Part shown: positions 42,952-56,000 of the stretch, piece after piece
Position numbering within the stretch: the stretch's first letter is position 1
How the letters are laid out: each line of letters starts with the position of its first letter
Origin: Nocardia miyunensis NBRC 108239
GTDB lineage: Bacteria; Actinomycetota; Actinomycetes; Mycobacteriales; Mycobacteriaceae
Direction of reading: 5' to 3'
NCBI RefSeq assembly: GCF_001613065.1
Contig: NZ_BDBQ01000064.1
Coordinates: forward strand, 35,928-99,927
Length of the DNA: 64,000 nucleotides
Translations under genes and position numbers: made by a program
The notes under the pieces: model-generated
What the model saw: only the letters and a program-made list of their open reading frames with translations
Told to the model about the DNA's origin: nothing
The model's database searches: none

Positions 42952-44001
42952 ATGTCGGAATCTGATCTTCGGCGTGTATCGGGTCTGATGCTGGCTGCGA
43001 GCATGGTGCCGCTCGCGGTCGTCCTCGGAGCCGGACAAGCCGGCGCATCACCTGCGGAACCCGGGCGGATACCCGCCCAGGGACCTGCCGCTCCGCCGAC
43101 GACGGTATTCCCGACACCGCAATTCGACATGGGCCAACCGCCGATCCCGTTGCCGAGCGCCCTGGTATCACTCGGGCAATCGCTGGCCAGGATCGTGCCA
43201 CCGGTCACGGTGCCCGAGCCCCACTCAGCGCCCCGGATCACGCTGCCGAAAACCACGCCCGCTGTCATGCCGGCGGCAATCACACAGCCGAACACGACGC
43301 CCGAAGTCGCGTCCCCGAACATCACATCCGGGGGTGTGCGCCCGAATACCGTGCCCGCTTCCACGGTGCCGGACTTCACGCCTCATGTCGCGGCGCCGAA
43401 AACGGTCCCCTCGATGGCATTGCCGAATATCGCGGCCGCGCTGGCGAATATCGTTCCCCCGCCACCGATTGTCGCTCGCCCGATCCCATTGCCGAATATC
43501 GCGGCCGCGCTCGCGCCGTCGGCGGACGGCGCGTGGTACCAGGGTCGGCCCACCCACATTCCGCTCGTCACCAGCCTGCCCTCGACCGCTGCCGGAATAC
43601 CCGACCCGACGACACAACCCGTTCAGGCATTCTGCACATATATCCCAGCCGATCCCGTCCGATGCAGCGCGACGGTCGTGGACGCGGGCGTCGGCGCCGC
43701 GATCGGGGCGGGCATCGCCGCCGGGCTGAGCATCCCGCTGGCGATACCGGCCGCCGCGGTCGGCGCGGTCGCCGGATTCGTCGCCGGTATTCCGTTCCTG
43801 CCCACCGGCCTGGTCGTCGGCCCGCTGCTGGGCGCGGCGGTCGGCGCGGCGGTCGTCGCCGGACCCGCGGCCGTGCTCGGTGGAGCGATCGGTGCATCGA
43901 TCGGGACGATCGTTGGCATCACCGCACCCCTACCCGCGAAGGTCCCGCTCACCACCGCCGCGTTCACGCGGAACCGCGCACTCGCGCCGACGCCCCGCTG
44001 A
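42952..44001 (+). CDS. Secreted Pro/Ala-rich protein with glycine-zipper C-terminus
   Basis: 349 residues; AGGAGG lies 6 bases before ATG 42952. A signal peptide is clear: positively charged start, hydrophobic LMLAASMVPLAVVLGAG, and AGA-SPA cleavage at about residue 33. Residues 35-200 are low-complexity, rich in Pro, Thr and Asn-Ile, with PxITxPxTTP-like units and two copies of LPNIAAALA. Two cysteines follow (AFCTYIPADPVRCS), then 100 residues of Gly/Ala-rich hydrophobic sequence (AAIGAGIAAGLSIPLAIPAA and similar) that could insert in a membrane or self-associate. Resembles the Ala/Pro-rich exported proteins of nocardiae; function unknown. Confidence 0.8.
   Translation: MSESDLRRVSGLMLAASMVPLAVVLGAGQAGASPAEPGRIPAQGPAAPPTTVFPTPQFDMGQPPIPLPSALVSLGQSLARIVPPVTVPEPHSAPRITLPKTTPAVMPAAITQPNTTPEVASPNITSGGVRPNTVPASTVPDFTPHVAAPKTVPSMALPNIAAALANIVPPPPIVARPIPLPNIAAALAPSADGAWYQGRPTHIPLVTSLPSTAAGIPDPTTQPVQAFCTYIPADPVRCSATVVDAGVGAAIGAGIAAGLSIPLAIPAAAVGAVAGFVAGIPFLPTGLVVGPLLGAAVGAAVVAGPAAVLGGAIGASIGTIVGITAPLPAKVPLTTAAFTRNRALAPTPR
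43419..43511 (+). repeat. Two copies of a 24-base repeat inside the secreted-protein gene
   Basis: ATTGCCGAATATCGCGGCCG followed by CGCT occurs at 43419-43442 and again at 43488-43511, encoding LPNIAAAL twice with a 69-base period. It suggests recent internal duplication or slippage in the low-complexity part. Confidence 0.6.
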
Positions 44002-44029
44002 TCCGACGCACGGCGGCACGGGCGTCGGA
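44002..44029. terminator. Hairpin between convergent secreted-protein and NRPS genes
   Basis: TCCGACGC and GCGTCGGA form an 8-bp stem with a 12-base loop, starting right after the TGA of the secreted protein and 47 bases from the NRPS stop. There is no U tract; activity in either direction is possible. Confidence 0.45.
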
Positions 44030-44075
44030 CCGGCGGATGCACAGGCGGCGGGGATCGGGTGGTACCGGGCCCCGA

Positions 44076-47000
44076 TCACCGATCCAGTCGTTCGTTGAGC
44101 ACCCGGGCGATCTGCGCGGCCGCATCCGGTTCGGTCATGGCGAGGTGGGTGGCGTCGATCTCGACATTCGAGATCTCCCCGCGGACCAGATGCGTCCATC
44201 CCTCGTGACCCGCCGCCTCGGGCCGTCTTTCCCGTGTCGCGGTGAAGTACAGCATGTCGCTGTCCACGACCGGCGGCTGCCACTTGGCGGCCGCCTCGAT
44301 CGACAGGTTGTAGGCGTCGGTCAGGCGCTCGATCGTTCCGGCGTCGATGCCCAGGCCATCGCCCAGATGCTCCCGGATCAGCTCGGCGGCCTCCTCGGCG
44401 GTCGCGTCGGGGCGTACGAAATCTATGCCCAGGACCGGACCGAGGTTGCTGATCAGTTCTCCGGCCATGACGGTGGAGACCTCCGCTTCATCGATACCGC
44501 CCGACTCGGCGTCCAGCAGTGCCAGCAGCGCGACCTGTTCACCGGCGGCGCGCATCTCGGCGGCGACGGCATGGGCGATCAGACCGCCCAGCGACCAGCC
44601 GAGCAGGTGGTAGGGGCCGTGCGGCTGCACCGCCCGGATCTCCTCGGCGTAGCGTTCGGCGATCTGCCCGATCGTCCTCGGACCGGGAACCTCACCACCG
44701 ATCTGCGGCGCCTGAATGCCGTAGATCGGCCGGCCGGCCGAGAGGTGCTCATCGAGCGAGTGGTAGCACCATGCCAGGCCCGATGCGGGGTGGATGCAGA
44801 ACAGCGGTGGCCGTCGGCCGCCGGTCCGGATCGGTAGCAGCACCTCGAATCCGGACGCGGTCCCGGCGACGGACCGGCCCGAGCGCATCTCGGATTCGAT
44901 CCGCCGGGCCAGGTCGGCCGGGCGAGGATCCGACAGCATCCAGCTGATCGGGAATTCGTAATCGAGCTCCTTCTTCAGCTCCGTCACCACCTGCACCGAC
45001 TTCAGCGAGTTTCCGCCCATGGCGTAGAAGTCGTCGTCCGCGCCCACCCGGTCCACATCGAGTACCTGCCCGAAGGTCCGCGCGACCACTCCCTCCAGCC
45101 ACGAGGAGGGCTCCCGGAACTCCCCTGCCACGAACACCGGATCCGGTAGTCGCTTGCGGTCCAGCTTGCCGGAGGAGGTCAGGGGCATCGTGTCCAGCGC
45201 CGTCAGCGTGGCGGGCACCATGTAGTTGGGCAGTGCGGTCGCCGCGTGCTCCAGGACCGCCGCGGTGTCGACCGTGCTGCCCGCGGTCGGCACGACATAG
45301 CCGACGAGTTGGTCCCCGTAGCCGTTGGAGTGCACGGTCGCGATCGCCCGCGCGATTCCGGGGTACTCGGCGAGCACTGCCTCGACCTCACCGAGTTCGA
45401 TGCGCAATCCGCGCAGCTTCACCTGGAAGTCGGTGCGCCCCAGGTATTCCAGTTCACCGTCGTGGCGTCGGCGCGCCAGGTCACCGGTGCGGTACAGGCG
45501 CCCGCCCCGGCCGTTCGGGTCGGCGACGAACCGTTCCGCGGTCAGGCCGGCACGCGACTGATAGCCGCGCGCGAGCTGGACGCCCGCCAGATACAGTTCC
45601 CCGGCGACACCGGGCGGTACCGGATGCAGTCGGCTGTCCAGCACGTAGGCTCGCGCATTCCACACCGGCATGCCCATCGGCACGCTGCCGCTGTCGGTCT
45701 CGGTCACCCGATGCGCGGTCCCGTGCAGGGTGAACTCGGTCGGCCCGTACAGATTGTGCAACTCCACCCCGGGCGCTTTGCGCCGTACCGCGGCCACCAC
45801 CTCGGAGCCGAATGCCTCACCGCCCACCAGCAGGGCCCGCAATGAGTCCAGCGACCCGGACGGCACCGCGTCGGCGAATGCGCTGAGCATCGACGGGACG
45901 AACGAGGTGATCGTGATCCCTTGCGCGGCAATGGTTTCGGCGAGATAGTCCGGATCGGCATGCCCGTCGGCCCGTGCGATCACCATTCGCGCGCCCGCCG
46001 CCAGTGTCCCGAACAGCTCCCACACCGACACGTCGAACGTCGCCGGAGTCTTCTGCAACACCACGTCCCGCGGCGTCAGCGCGTAGGTCCCGCTGATCCA
46101 GCGCAACTGGTTCAATACCGAATACTGCGATACCGCAACACCTTTGGGGCGTCCGGTCGATCCGGAAGTGAACAGCACATAGGCGAGGTTCTCCGGTCGC
46201 AGCGTCGCGAGCCGATCCGCGTCGGTGACCGGCGCGTCGTCGAATCCGGACAGCTCCACACCGTCCAGGGTCGACAACTCCAGCACGGGCGCCGCGGTCG
46301 AGAGCATGTACGCGATGCGGTCTTCCGGAAGGTCCGGATCGACCGGCACATACCCGCCGCCGGCGGCGAGCACCGCGTACATGGCGGTGACCTGATCCAG
46401 TGAACGCGGCATACGCAGCGCCACCAGGGATTCCGGGCCCACGCCGCGGGAGATCAGCCACCGCGCCAAACGGTATACGCGAGAGGCGAATTCGGCGTAG
46501 GTCAGCGACTGTTCGCCGAAGACCACCGCGGTCCGGTCCGCATTGGCCCGCGCCGAGTCGGCGAAGACCGAGGCGAGCGTGTCGTTCGGAGGCAACGGGT
46601 ACTGCGTCGAATTCCACTGTGTCAGAACGGCTTCACGTTCCCGCGCACCGAGCAGATCCACCTCGTACACCGGCTGCGCGGGATCGCTCGCCACCGCGCC
46701 GAGCAACCGCAGCAGGCGATCCACGATCGCGGTCACCGTCGCGGAGTCGAACAGATCGGTCGCATAGGTCACCCCGCCGCTGATACCGGCCGGGGCGCCG
46801 GCGTCGTCGTAGGAATCCGACACCGTCACCTGCAGGTCGAACAGCGCGGTATCGACCTCGGCGGTCATCGCCGACACCGACAGCCCCGGAAGTTCGAACT
46901 GGGCCCGCGCGACGTTCTGGAACGCCAGCATCACCTGGAACAGCGGATGATGGGCATGGGACCGCACCGGGTTCAGCACCTGCACGAGCCGCTCGAACGG

Positions 47001-50000
47001 AACGTCCGCGCGGCCGAACGCGGCGAGATCGGTCTCCCCCACGTGCTCGAGCAGCTGGGTGAACGTCATCCCCGGGTTCAACCGCGTCCGCAGCACCAGG
47101 GTGTTGACGAACATCCCGACCAGATCGTCGAGCTCGGGCTCGCCGCGCCCCGCGTACGGGGTGCCGATCGCCACGTCGTCGGTGTCGGCCAGCCGGGCCA
47201 GCGTGGCCGCCAGCGCCGCGTGGAAGACCATGAACAACGTCGTGTTGTGCGCCCGCGCGACCTGCTGCAACCGCGCGTGCAGATCCGCGTCGACGGTCAG
47301 CGGCACGTTCGCGCCCGCATAGGACTGCACGGGCGGACGCGGCCGGTCGGTCGGCAGCTCGAGCAGTGGCGGCAATTCCGCCAATTCCTCTGTCCAGTAG
47401 TCGATCTGGGCGCGCAGCAGCGATTCGGGATCGTCCTCGGATCCCAGCACCGCCTTCTGCCAGATCGCGTAGTCCGCGTACTGGACCGGCAGCGGCGACC
47501 AGCTCGGCGCCTGCCCCTGCGTCCGCGCGGCGTACGCGGTCATCGTGTCTCGCGCCAGCGGGACCAGCGACGATCCGTCGCAGCAGATGTGGTGCGCCAC
47601 CACGACCAGGACCGATTCGTCCGGCCCGAGCTCGAACAGCCGGGCCCGTACCGGCGTCTCGATCGTCACGTCGAACACCGCCGAGGCGAACGCCGAAACC
47701 GATTCCGCCAGTTCCGATTCCGCGACCGAGGTCACGGTGATCGGCCAAATCGCCGCGGCGGCGGGCAGGACGACCTGTGACGGTTCGCCCTCGGCGTAGG
47801 GGTACACCGTCCGCAGGACTTCGTGCCGGTTCAGCACATCCTCGATGGCCGCGCGCAGGGCGTCCAGATCCAGCTGTCCGGACAGCCGCAGCGCGATCGG
47901 AATACTGTAGGCCGCCGAGGCGGGCTCGAGCCGGTTCAGGAACCACATCCGCTCCTGTGCGTACGACAGCGGAATTCGCCGCGGACGCTGCTGCGCGGTC
48001 AGCTGCACCCGACCGGTGTCGGCGTGCGATTCGGCGCGCGCGGCCAGCCGCGCGACGGTCGGGGCCTGGAAGACCATCGATACCGGGATGGTCGCGTCGA
48101 GCGCGGCCCCGAGCCGCGCGGCGACGCGGGTCGCCACCAGGCTGTTACCACCCAGATCGAAGAAGTCGTCGTCGGCGCCGACGGGACCGCCGATGCCCAG
48201 GACGTCGGCGAATACACCGGCCACCACTTCCTCGACCGCCGAGGCCGGCGCACGGAATCGCTTGGCCTGCACGATCGGTTCCGGCAGAGCCGCCCGGTCG
48301 AGTTTCCCGTTCCGTGTCAAGGGAATCCGGTCGAGAATCATCACCGCGGCGGGCACCAGATAGGACGGCAGGGCCTCGGCCAACGCCGAGCGCAGTTCCT
48401 CACCGGAGACACCCGCCCCGGTGGTGGGCACCACATAGGACACCAGCATCACCGTGCCCGCGCCCGCACGCCGCGACACGGTGACCGTGTAGGCCACATC
48501 CGCCCGTGCCCGCAGCACCGCGTCGATCTCGCCCAGCTCGACCCGGTAGCCACGCAGCTTCACCTGGAAGTCGTTGCGCCCCAGGAACTCCAGGTCGCCG
48601 GAGGTATTCCAGCGGACCACATCGCCGGTGCGGTACATGCGCTCTCCGGGTTCACCGAACGGGTGCGCCACGAACCGCGCCGCACTCGTGGCAGCCCGGT
48701 TCAGGTACCCGCGCGCCAGCGACGGTCCGGCGAGATACAACTCTCCGGCCACACCGACCGGCACCGGCCGCAGCCGAGCATCCAGGACCAGCGTCCGCAC
48801 TTGCGGCAGCGGGCCGCCGATGGTCGGCCGGTCCCCCGGTCGCAGCCACTCGGTCGACGTCGTGACCATCGTCGTCTCGGTCGGGCCGTAGAGCACCCGG
48901 AACTCGCGTACGCCGGAGACGTCGGTGCCCGACCACCGGTTCACCAGTTCCGCCGGGACCTCGTCACCGCCGGACACCACCATGCGCAGGTCGTCCAGGC
49001 CCGACGGATCCACCGACGCGAGCGCGGCGGGAGTCATGAACGCGTGGGTGACCCGCTGCGAGCGCAGCAATTCGGCCAGCTCACCGCCACCGTAGATGTC
49101 CGTCGGCGCGACGATCACCGCACCGGCACGGCCGACCGCCATCAGGATCTCCAGCAGCGACGCGTCGAACGACGGCGACGCGAAGTGCAGCACCCGGGAC
49201 GGGCGTCCCGGCTCACGGTCGTCGCACATCCCCGAGACGAGATCGGCCACGCCCGAGTGCGTCACGCCGACGCCCTTCGGCACTCCGGTGGATCCGGAGG
49301 TGAAGACCACATACGCGGTATTCGAGGCGCGCAGCGGCCGCAGGCGCTCGTCATCGCCGATCGGGCCGCTCGCCGACGCGTCGATCCGGGCGGCGACCAC
49401 CGAGTAGTCGAGTACGACCCAGTCCACCGAATCGGGCATCGAGCCGCGCACCGACGACACCGTAATACCCAGCGCCGCATCCGAATCCGACATCATCTGC
49501 GCGATCCGGCCCGCGGGATAGGCGGGGTCCACCGGTACGTACGGCGCACCCGTCTTGACCACCGCCCACCAGGCGACGACGGACTCCACCGACCGCGCGA
49601 GCGCCACCAGCACCGGCTTCTCCGGGCCGGCGCCGCGGGCGATCAGCAGCCGCGCCAGCCGGTTCGACCGTTCGTCGAGCTGCGCGTACGTCAACGTGGT
49701 GTGCCCCGACACCAGGGCGAGACCGTCGGCGTTTCCCCGGACGGCCGCGGCGAAGATCTCGGGCAGCGATCCGGACGGCCGGGGCTGCTGGGCGGGGTGC
49801 GCCCCGACCCGGGAGGTGAGCGCCGCGCGCTCGCCGGCGTCCAGCCATTCGAGATCCCCGACCACGGCGGCCGGATCGTCGACGACGGCTCGCAGCACCC
49901 GCATCAGCCGCTCGACGAATCCCGTCGCGGTGGCCTCGTCGAACAGGTCCCGCGCATACGTCAGCATGCCCGAAATACCTTGTGCCGCACCAGCTTCACC

Positions 50001-53000
50001 GGTTTCCTCGGACAGCACCAGTTGCAGGTCGAACTGGATCGCGCCGGTGTCCACCTCCGCCCGCGAGATCCGGACGCCGGGCAGCGCGACATCGACCGTC
50101 GAGATGTTCTGGAACGCCAGGACCACCTGGAACAGCGGATGGCGCGCCGAGGACCGCTCCGGGTTCAACTCCTCCACGACCCGCTCGAACGGCACGTCGG
50201 CGTGCTCGAACGCCAGCAGGTCCGTCTCCCGGGCGCGCGCCAGCAAATCAGCGAACGACTCGGCGGTGTCCACCCGCGTCCGCAGGGCGAGGGTGTTGAC
50301 GAACATGCCCACCAGATCCTCCAGGCCGGGCTCGCCCCGGCCCGCGATCGGGGTGCCGATGACGACGTCATCGCTGCCGCCCAGGCGTCCCAGTACCGCC
50401 GCCAGGGCCGCGTGCATCACCATGAACAGCGACGATCCGCGCGAGCGAGCCAGCTCCGCCAACCGCCGGTGCAAGCTCGCGTCGATCCGCACCGGCACCC
50501 GGGCCCCCGCCAGCGAGGCGACGGCCGGGCGTGGCCGGTCGGCCGGGAGATCCAGCCGGTCCGGCGCGCCCGCGAGGGTCGAGCGCCAGAACTCCAGCTG
50601 CTCGGACATCAGCGAGGCCGGATCGTCCGCGGCGCCCAGCATCCGGCGCTGCCACCATGCGAAGTCCGCGTACTGCACGGGCAGCGGCTCCCATTGCGGG
50701 GCGTGCCCGTCCCGGCGCGCGGCGTAGGCCGCCATCACGTCGCGAGCCAGCGGACCCATCGACTGTCCGTCACCGGCGATGTGATGGACCACCAGAACCA
50801 GCAGGAATTGCGCTGTGCCGCTGTCACTCTCGGCATCGAGCTGGAACAGTCCCACTCGCATCGGCACCCGGGCGGTCACGTCGAATCCGCGCCGTACGAA
50901 TTCGCCCACCACATCGGGCACCGAATCCGCCGACACTCGCACCGGCCGCACCGGCACCGCGGGCTCGTCCAGGACGACCTGGCGCGGCTCGCCGGAGGAC
51001 TCCGGATATATCGTCCGCAGCACCTCGTGACGTGCCATCACGTCGGCGAGCGCGGCCGCCAGCGCCGCGGTGTCCAACTCCCCGGACAACCGCAACATCA
51101 CCGGGATGTTGTAGGCGGCGGAGTCCGGCTCCAACCGGTTCAGGAACCACATCCGCTGCTGCGCCAGCGACAGCGGCACCGGATCGGGGCGCTCTCCGGG
51201 CCGCAGCGGCAACCGGCCGCCACCGCCGAGTGTCCTTGCGAGCTCGGCCAATTGGCCGACGGTCGGCGATTCGAACACCGACCGCACCGGCACCCGCACA
51301 TCCAGCGCCGAGCCGATCCGCGCCACCACCGTCGCCGCGCTCAGCGAATCGCCGCCCAGTGCGAAGAAGTCGTCGTCGACACCCGCCCGGTCGACGCCGA
51401 GCACCTGCTCGAACGTCCGGGCGACCAACTCCTGCACCCCGGGCGACGGCGCCCGGAATTCCCGCGCCACGGTCACCGGTTCGGGCAACCGCTCGCGATC
51501 CAGCTTCCCGTTGGCGGTCAGCGGAACCTCGTCCAGCACCATCACCGCCGAGGGCACCATGTACCGGGGCAGCGCCTCGGTCAGCGCCGTGCGCAGCTCA
51601 TCGCCCGAGACCTGTACCCCGGCCGCGGGCACGACATAGGAGACCAGCAGTACCGGCCGCCCGCCGTCGCTGCGCGGCACGGTCACCGCGTACGCCACGT
51701 CCGCCCGCGCACCCAGCACCGCGTCGATCTCGCCCAGCTCGATCCTGGTGCCGTGCACCTTCACCTGGAAATCGTTGCGCCCCAAGAACTCCATATCGCC
51801 GCCGGCGGTGCGGCGCACCAGATCGCCGGTGCGGTACATGCGACGTCCGGGCTCGCCGAACGGGCACGCGACGAACCGCGAAGCGCTCAACCCCGTCCGG
51901 CCGACGTACCCGTCCGCCAGGCCCCCGCCGAACAGGTACAGCTCGCCCACGACACCGTGCGGAACCGGTCGCAACCAGCTGTCCAGGACCACCGACGCGA
52001 CGGGGCCGACCGGCCTGCCGATCGTGATCGGCGCGCCGGGGGTCAGTGCGTCGCCCGCGGTCGCCCAGATGGTTCCTTCGCTCGGCCCGTACAGGTTGAC
52101 CATGGTGCGCCGCGGCGACCACCGATCGACCAGTTCCGGTCCGATCGGCTCACCGGCCGTCGCCAGCACGCGCAGCCTGTCCAGGCCCTCGCCCGGGACC
52201 GTCGCCAGCGCGGAGGGCGTCACCACCGCATGCGAAACACCTTCGCGCCCAATCAGTTCCGCGAGATCCGGGCCCGCGTACACGTCGGCCGGGGAGACGA
52301 CCAACCGGCCGCCCGAGCCGTGCGCCAGCAACAACTCGAATACCGAGGCGTCGAAGCTGGGCGAAGCGACCTGCAACACCACCGACGCCGGATCGACGCC
52401 GAGCACCCGCCGCTGTGCCGCGACGATATCGGCCAGCCCGCGATGGGTGACCAGGACGCCCTTGGGCATCCCGGTGGATCCGGAGGTGTAGCTCACGTAC
52501 ACGGTCTGATCCCGCCGGATCGGGCCGCCGCGTTCGGCGTCGGTGATCGGTGTCGCCGCAATCGAATCCGCGTCGCCGAGCGGACGCTCCTGATCGAGGA
52601 CCAGCCAGTCGACGCCGCCGGGAAGATTCTCGCGCGCGGACGCATCGGTCACCCCGAGCGTGGTCGACGAGTCCGACAGCAGGAAGTCGATCCGCTCCTG
52701 CGGCAGCGTCGGATCGATCGGCAGGAATGCCGCGCCGGTCTTCGCCACGGCCCACACGCTGAGCGTGGCCGCCGGCGATCGCGGGAGCACGCAGGCCACG
52801 ATCCGGCCCCGCCGAGCGCCGTGGTGCAGCAGCACCCGGGCCAGACGGGAGGATCGCTCGTCGAGTTCCCGGTATGTCATGGCGGTCGTGCCGTACCGCA
52901 AGGCCACCGCATCGGGGTCGGCGGCGGCCGATGCGGCGAGTATCCGGTCCAGCGTGTGCGCGGTGACGGGCTCGTCCTCCAGAACCGGCCACGACGGCCC

Positions 53001-56000
53001 CGCCTGCTCGCCGAGCGGCAACTCGCCCAGGCGCACGGCGACATCCTCGGCGATCCGGCCCAGCAGCTCGACCAGCCGGTCCAGGATGCGCCGCGCCGAT
53101 GCGGTGTCGAATTCGTGGTCGTGGAATCGGAGGGTGAAGCGCAGTCCCCGTGCCTCGCCGCGCTCGTTCTGCGTCGGTTCCACGACCAGGCTCAGCGGAT
53201 ACGGCGTCGCGTCCACGCCACTGAGATCGTCCACCCGCAGGCCCGCCGAATCGACCAGTTGCTGCAATGCCGCCCGGTCGACGGGGAACGACTGGAAGGT
53301 GATCGCGGTGTCGAACAGTTCGGGCAGGCCGACGCTGCGCTGGATCTCGGGCAGGCCGATGTGGTGATGATCCAGCATGCGGGCGTGCCGATCCTGAATA
53401 CCGGTCAGCAACTCCCGCACCGGCATCGTGGGTTCGAGCCGGACTCGGACGGGGATCGTGTTCAAGAACATGCCGAGCGTCGAGTCGACCTGCGGCAGCT
53501 CCGGGGGCCTGCCCGAGACCGACGCGCCGAAGATCACATCGGTCTCACCGGTCAGCATGCGCAGATTCAGCGCCCAGGCCGCGGAGACGGCGGTGTTGAC
53601 GGTGACCGCGGCCTCGGCCGCGGCTCGGCGCAGCGCCTCGAAACGATCCGCGGACAGTTCGGCGCCGACCTCCCCGGCCGATACCGCGCCCACCGCCCCG
53701 CTGCCGCGGGCGACCCGGGTGGGCGAGTCGACATCGGAGAAGGCTTGTGCCCACGCCGCTTTGGACGCCTCGCTGTCCTGCCGACCCAGCCAGGCCAGAT
53801 AGTCGCGGTAGGACGGGGCGGGCCCGGCGGAATCGATGTGCGCGGGAGATCCGTAGTAGTCCAACAGTTCTCGCATCAGCAGCGGCATCGACCAGCCGTC
53901 CAGGATCACATGGTGATTCGTGACGAGCAGCCGGAAAGCCCCGGAGGCGAGCCGGATCAGCGTGAACCGAACGAGCGGAGGGGCCGACAGGTCGAAACCC
54001 GCCGCCGCGTCGACCATGGCCACCGATGCCGGGGATTCGGCGTCGTCGTCACCGGTGAGATCGATCTCCCGGAACGGGATCTCGGCATGTTCCAGGACGA
54101 TCTGGCGCGCTCCGGCCGAGGTCTGCACGAACGCGGCCCGCAGGATGTCGTGCCGGTCCACCACCGCCTGCGCGGCCCGGCGCAGACGCGCGGGGTCGAC
54201 CTCGCCGGAGAATTCGATCGTCGTCTGGACCGTGTAGTCGTCCACGGCATCCGGGTCGAACGTCGAGTGGAAGTGCACACCGGATTGCATGGGCGACAAC
54301 GGCCATACGTCGGACAGGCTGCCGTACCGCCGCTCGAGCCGATCGATATCCTCTTGTGCGAGTTCGACGAGCGGGGAGTCCGCGACTCGATCCGCCGCCC
54401 CCGCCTCGGCATCCGCCCGGCCGCCCGCCACGGCCGCGAGGGCGGCAACGGTCCTGCCTTCGAACACATCTCGCGGCGTGAGAATCAGCCCGGCGGACCT
54501 CGCCAGGGCCACCAGCCGCATCGACACGATGCTGTCGCCGCCCAGCGCGAAGAAGTTGCTGTCGGCCGACACGCTGTCGAGGTGGAGCACATCGGCGAAC
54601 AGGCCCGCCATGATCCGCTCGGCTGGCGTCGACGGCGGTCGGCCGCTCGCGACATCGAGACCGAAGTCCATCTGCCGCAACGCTTTCCGGTCGATCTTTC
54701 CGGTCGGCGTGCGCGGCATCTCGTCCAGTTGCACGATCGCCGCGGGATTCATGTACCGGGGTAGCCTGCCCGCGAGGTCCTCGGTCAGAGCCGCCACATC
54801 CACCTCGCCGCCCGACGCGGAGACGACATAGGACACCAGAATCGGTTCCCCGGCAGGGCCTTCCACCACGACGGTGGCGACGCCGGCCACGTCCGGGTTG
54901 CCCGCCACGTGGGCATCGATCTCACCCGGCTCGATCCGCAGGCCGTGAATCTTGACCTGTTGATCGGAACGGCCCAGGTATTCCAGCACCGGCCCGGTGC
55001 GGCCGCGCACCCAGCGCACGGAATCGCCGGTGCGGTAGATCCGCTCGCCGCGGGTGGACCGCGGATCGGCGATGAAGCGCGAAGTCGTCAGATCCGGCCG
55101 ATCGACGTAACCGCGGGCGAGTCCGGGCCCGCCGAGATAGAGCTCGCCCGCGACGCCGATCGGCACCGGCCGCAGCCACATGTCCAGCACCACCGCGGAC
55201 ACGCCGCGGATCGGGCCGCCGATCGTCACCGGCTCGCCGGGGACGAGGACATCGGACCCGGTCGCCCAGATCGTGGACTCGGTCGGCCCGTAGTGGTTCA
55301 TCAGCCGTCGTCCGGGCGCCCACCGCTGCACCGTGTCCGGGCCGGTCGCCTCGCCGACGACCGCCAGCGTGGTCAGCGACGGTATCCGGGACGGGTCCAT
55401 GGTGTTCAGTACGGACGGGGTGATGACCGCGTGCGAAATCCGCTGTGCCCGAATCAATTCCTCGAGATCGGTCCCGCCGTACACCTCCGGTGGCGCGATC
55501 ACCAGGCAGGCGCCGCTGCCGTGCGCCATCAGCAGTTCCGAGACACAGGCGTCGAATCCCGGTGAGGCGACCTGCAATACCGCGGAATCGGTGCCCAGCC
55601 CGAAGGTATCGGACTGCGCCGCAACGAGATTCGCCAGACCCCGATGCGTGAGCTGGACCGCCTTGGGCTTACCGGTCGACCCCGAGGTGTAGATCACGTA
55701 CGCCGCGTTGTCGGGCGACAGAGTGCCCACCGCGGCCGCGTCGCCGGACGGACTCGGCGGATCGGTCTCGGCGTCGAGCACCAGCCAGTCGATGCCATCC
55801 GGAAGGCTCGGTGCGACAGCGCCGGTCGTCAGGCCCGCGCAGGTCCGCGCGTCGGACAGCAACTCCGCCGTCCGCGCGGTGGGATTGTCCGGATCCAGCG
55901 GCAGGAAGGCCGCGCCGGTTCTCGCCACCGCCCAGATCGCGACGGCGAGTTCGGCCGAACGGGGAATCGCCACCGCGACGATAGATTCGGCGCGGGCACC

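Noticed and set aside
47823..54764. A 2313-codon open frame on the plus strand opposite the NRPS
   Set aside because: It mirrors the codon structure of the NRPS on the other strand. The translation is Arg/His/Gln/Gly-rich, with no domains and no ribosome-binding site, which is typical of GC-rich antisense frames.
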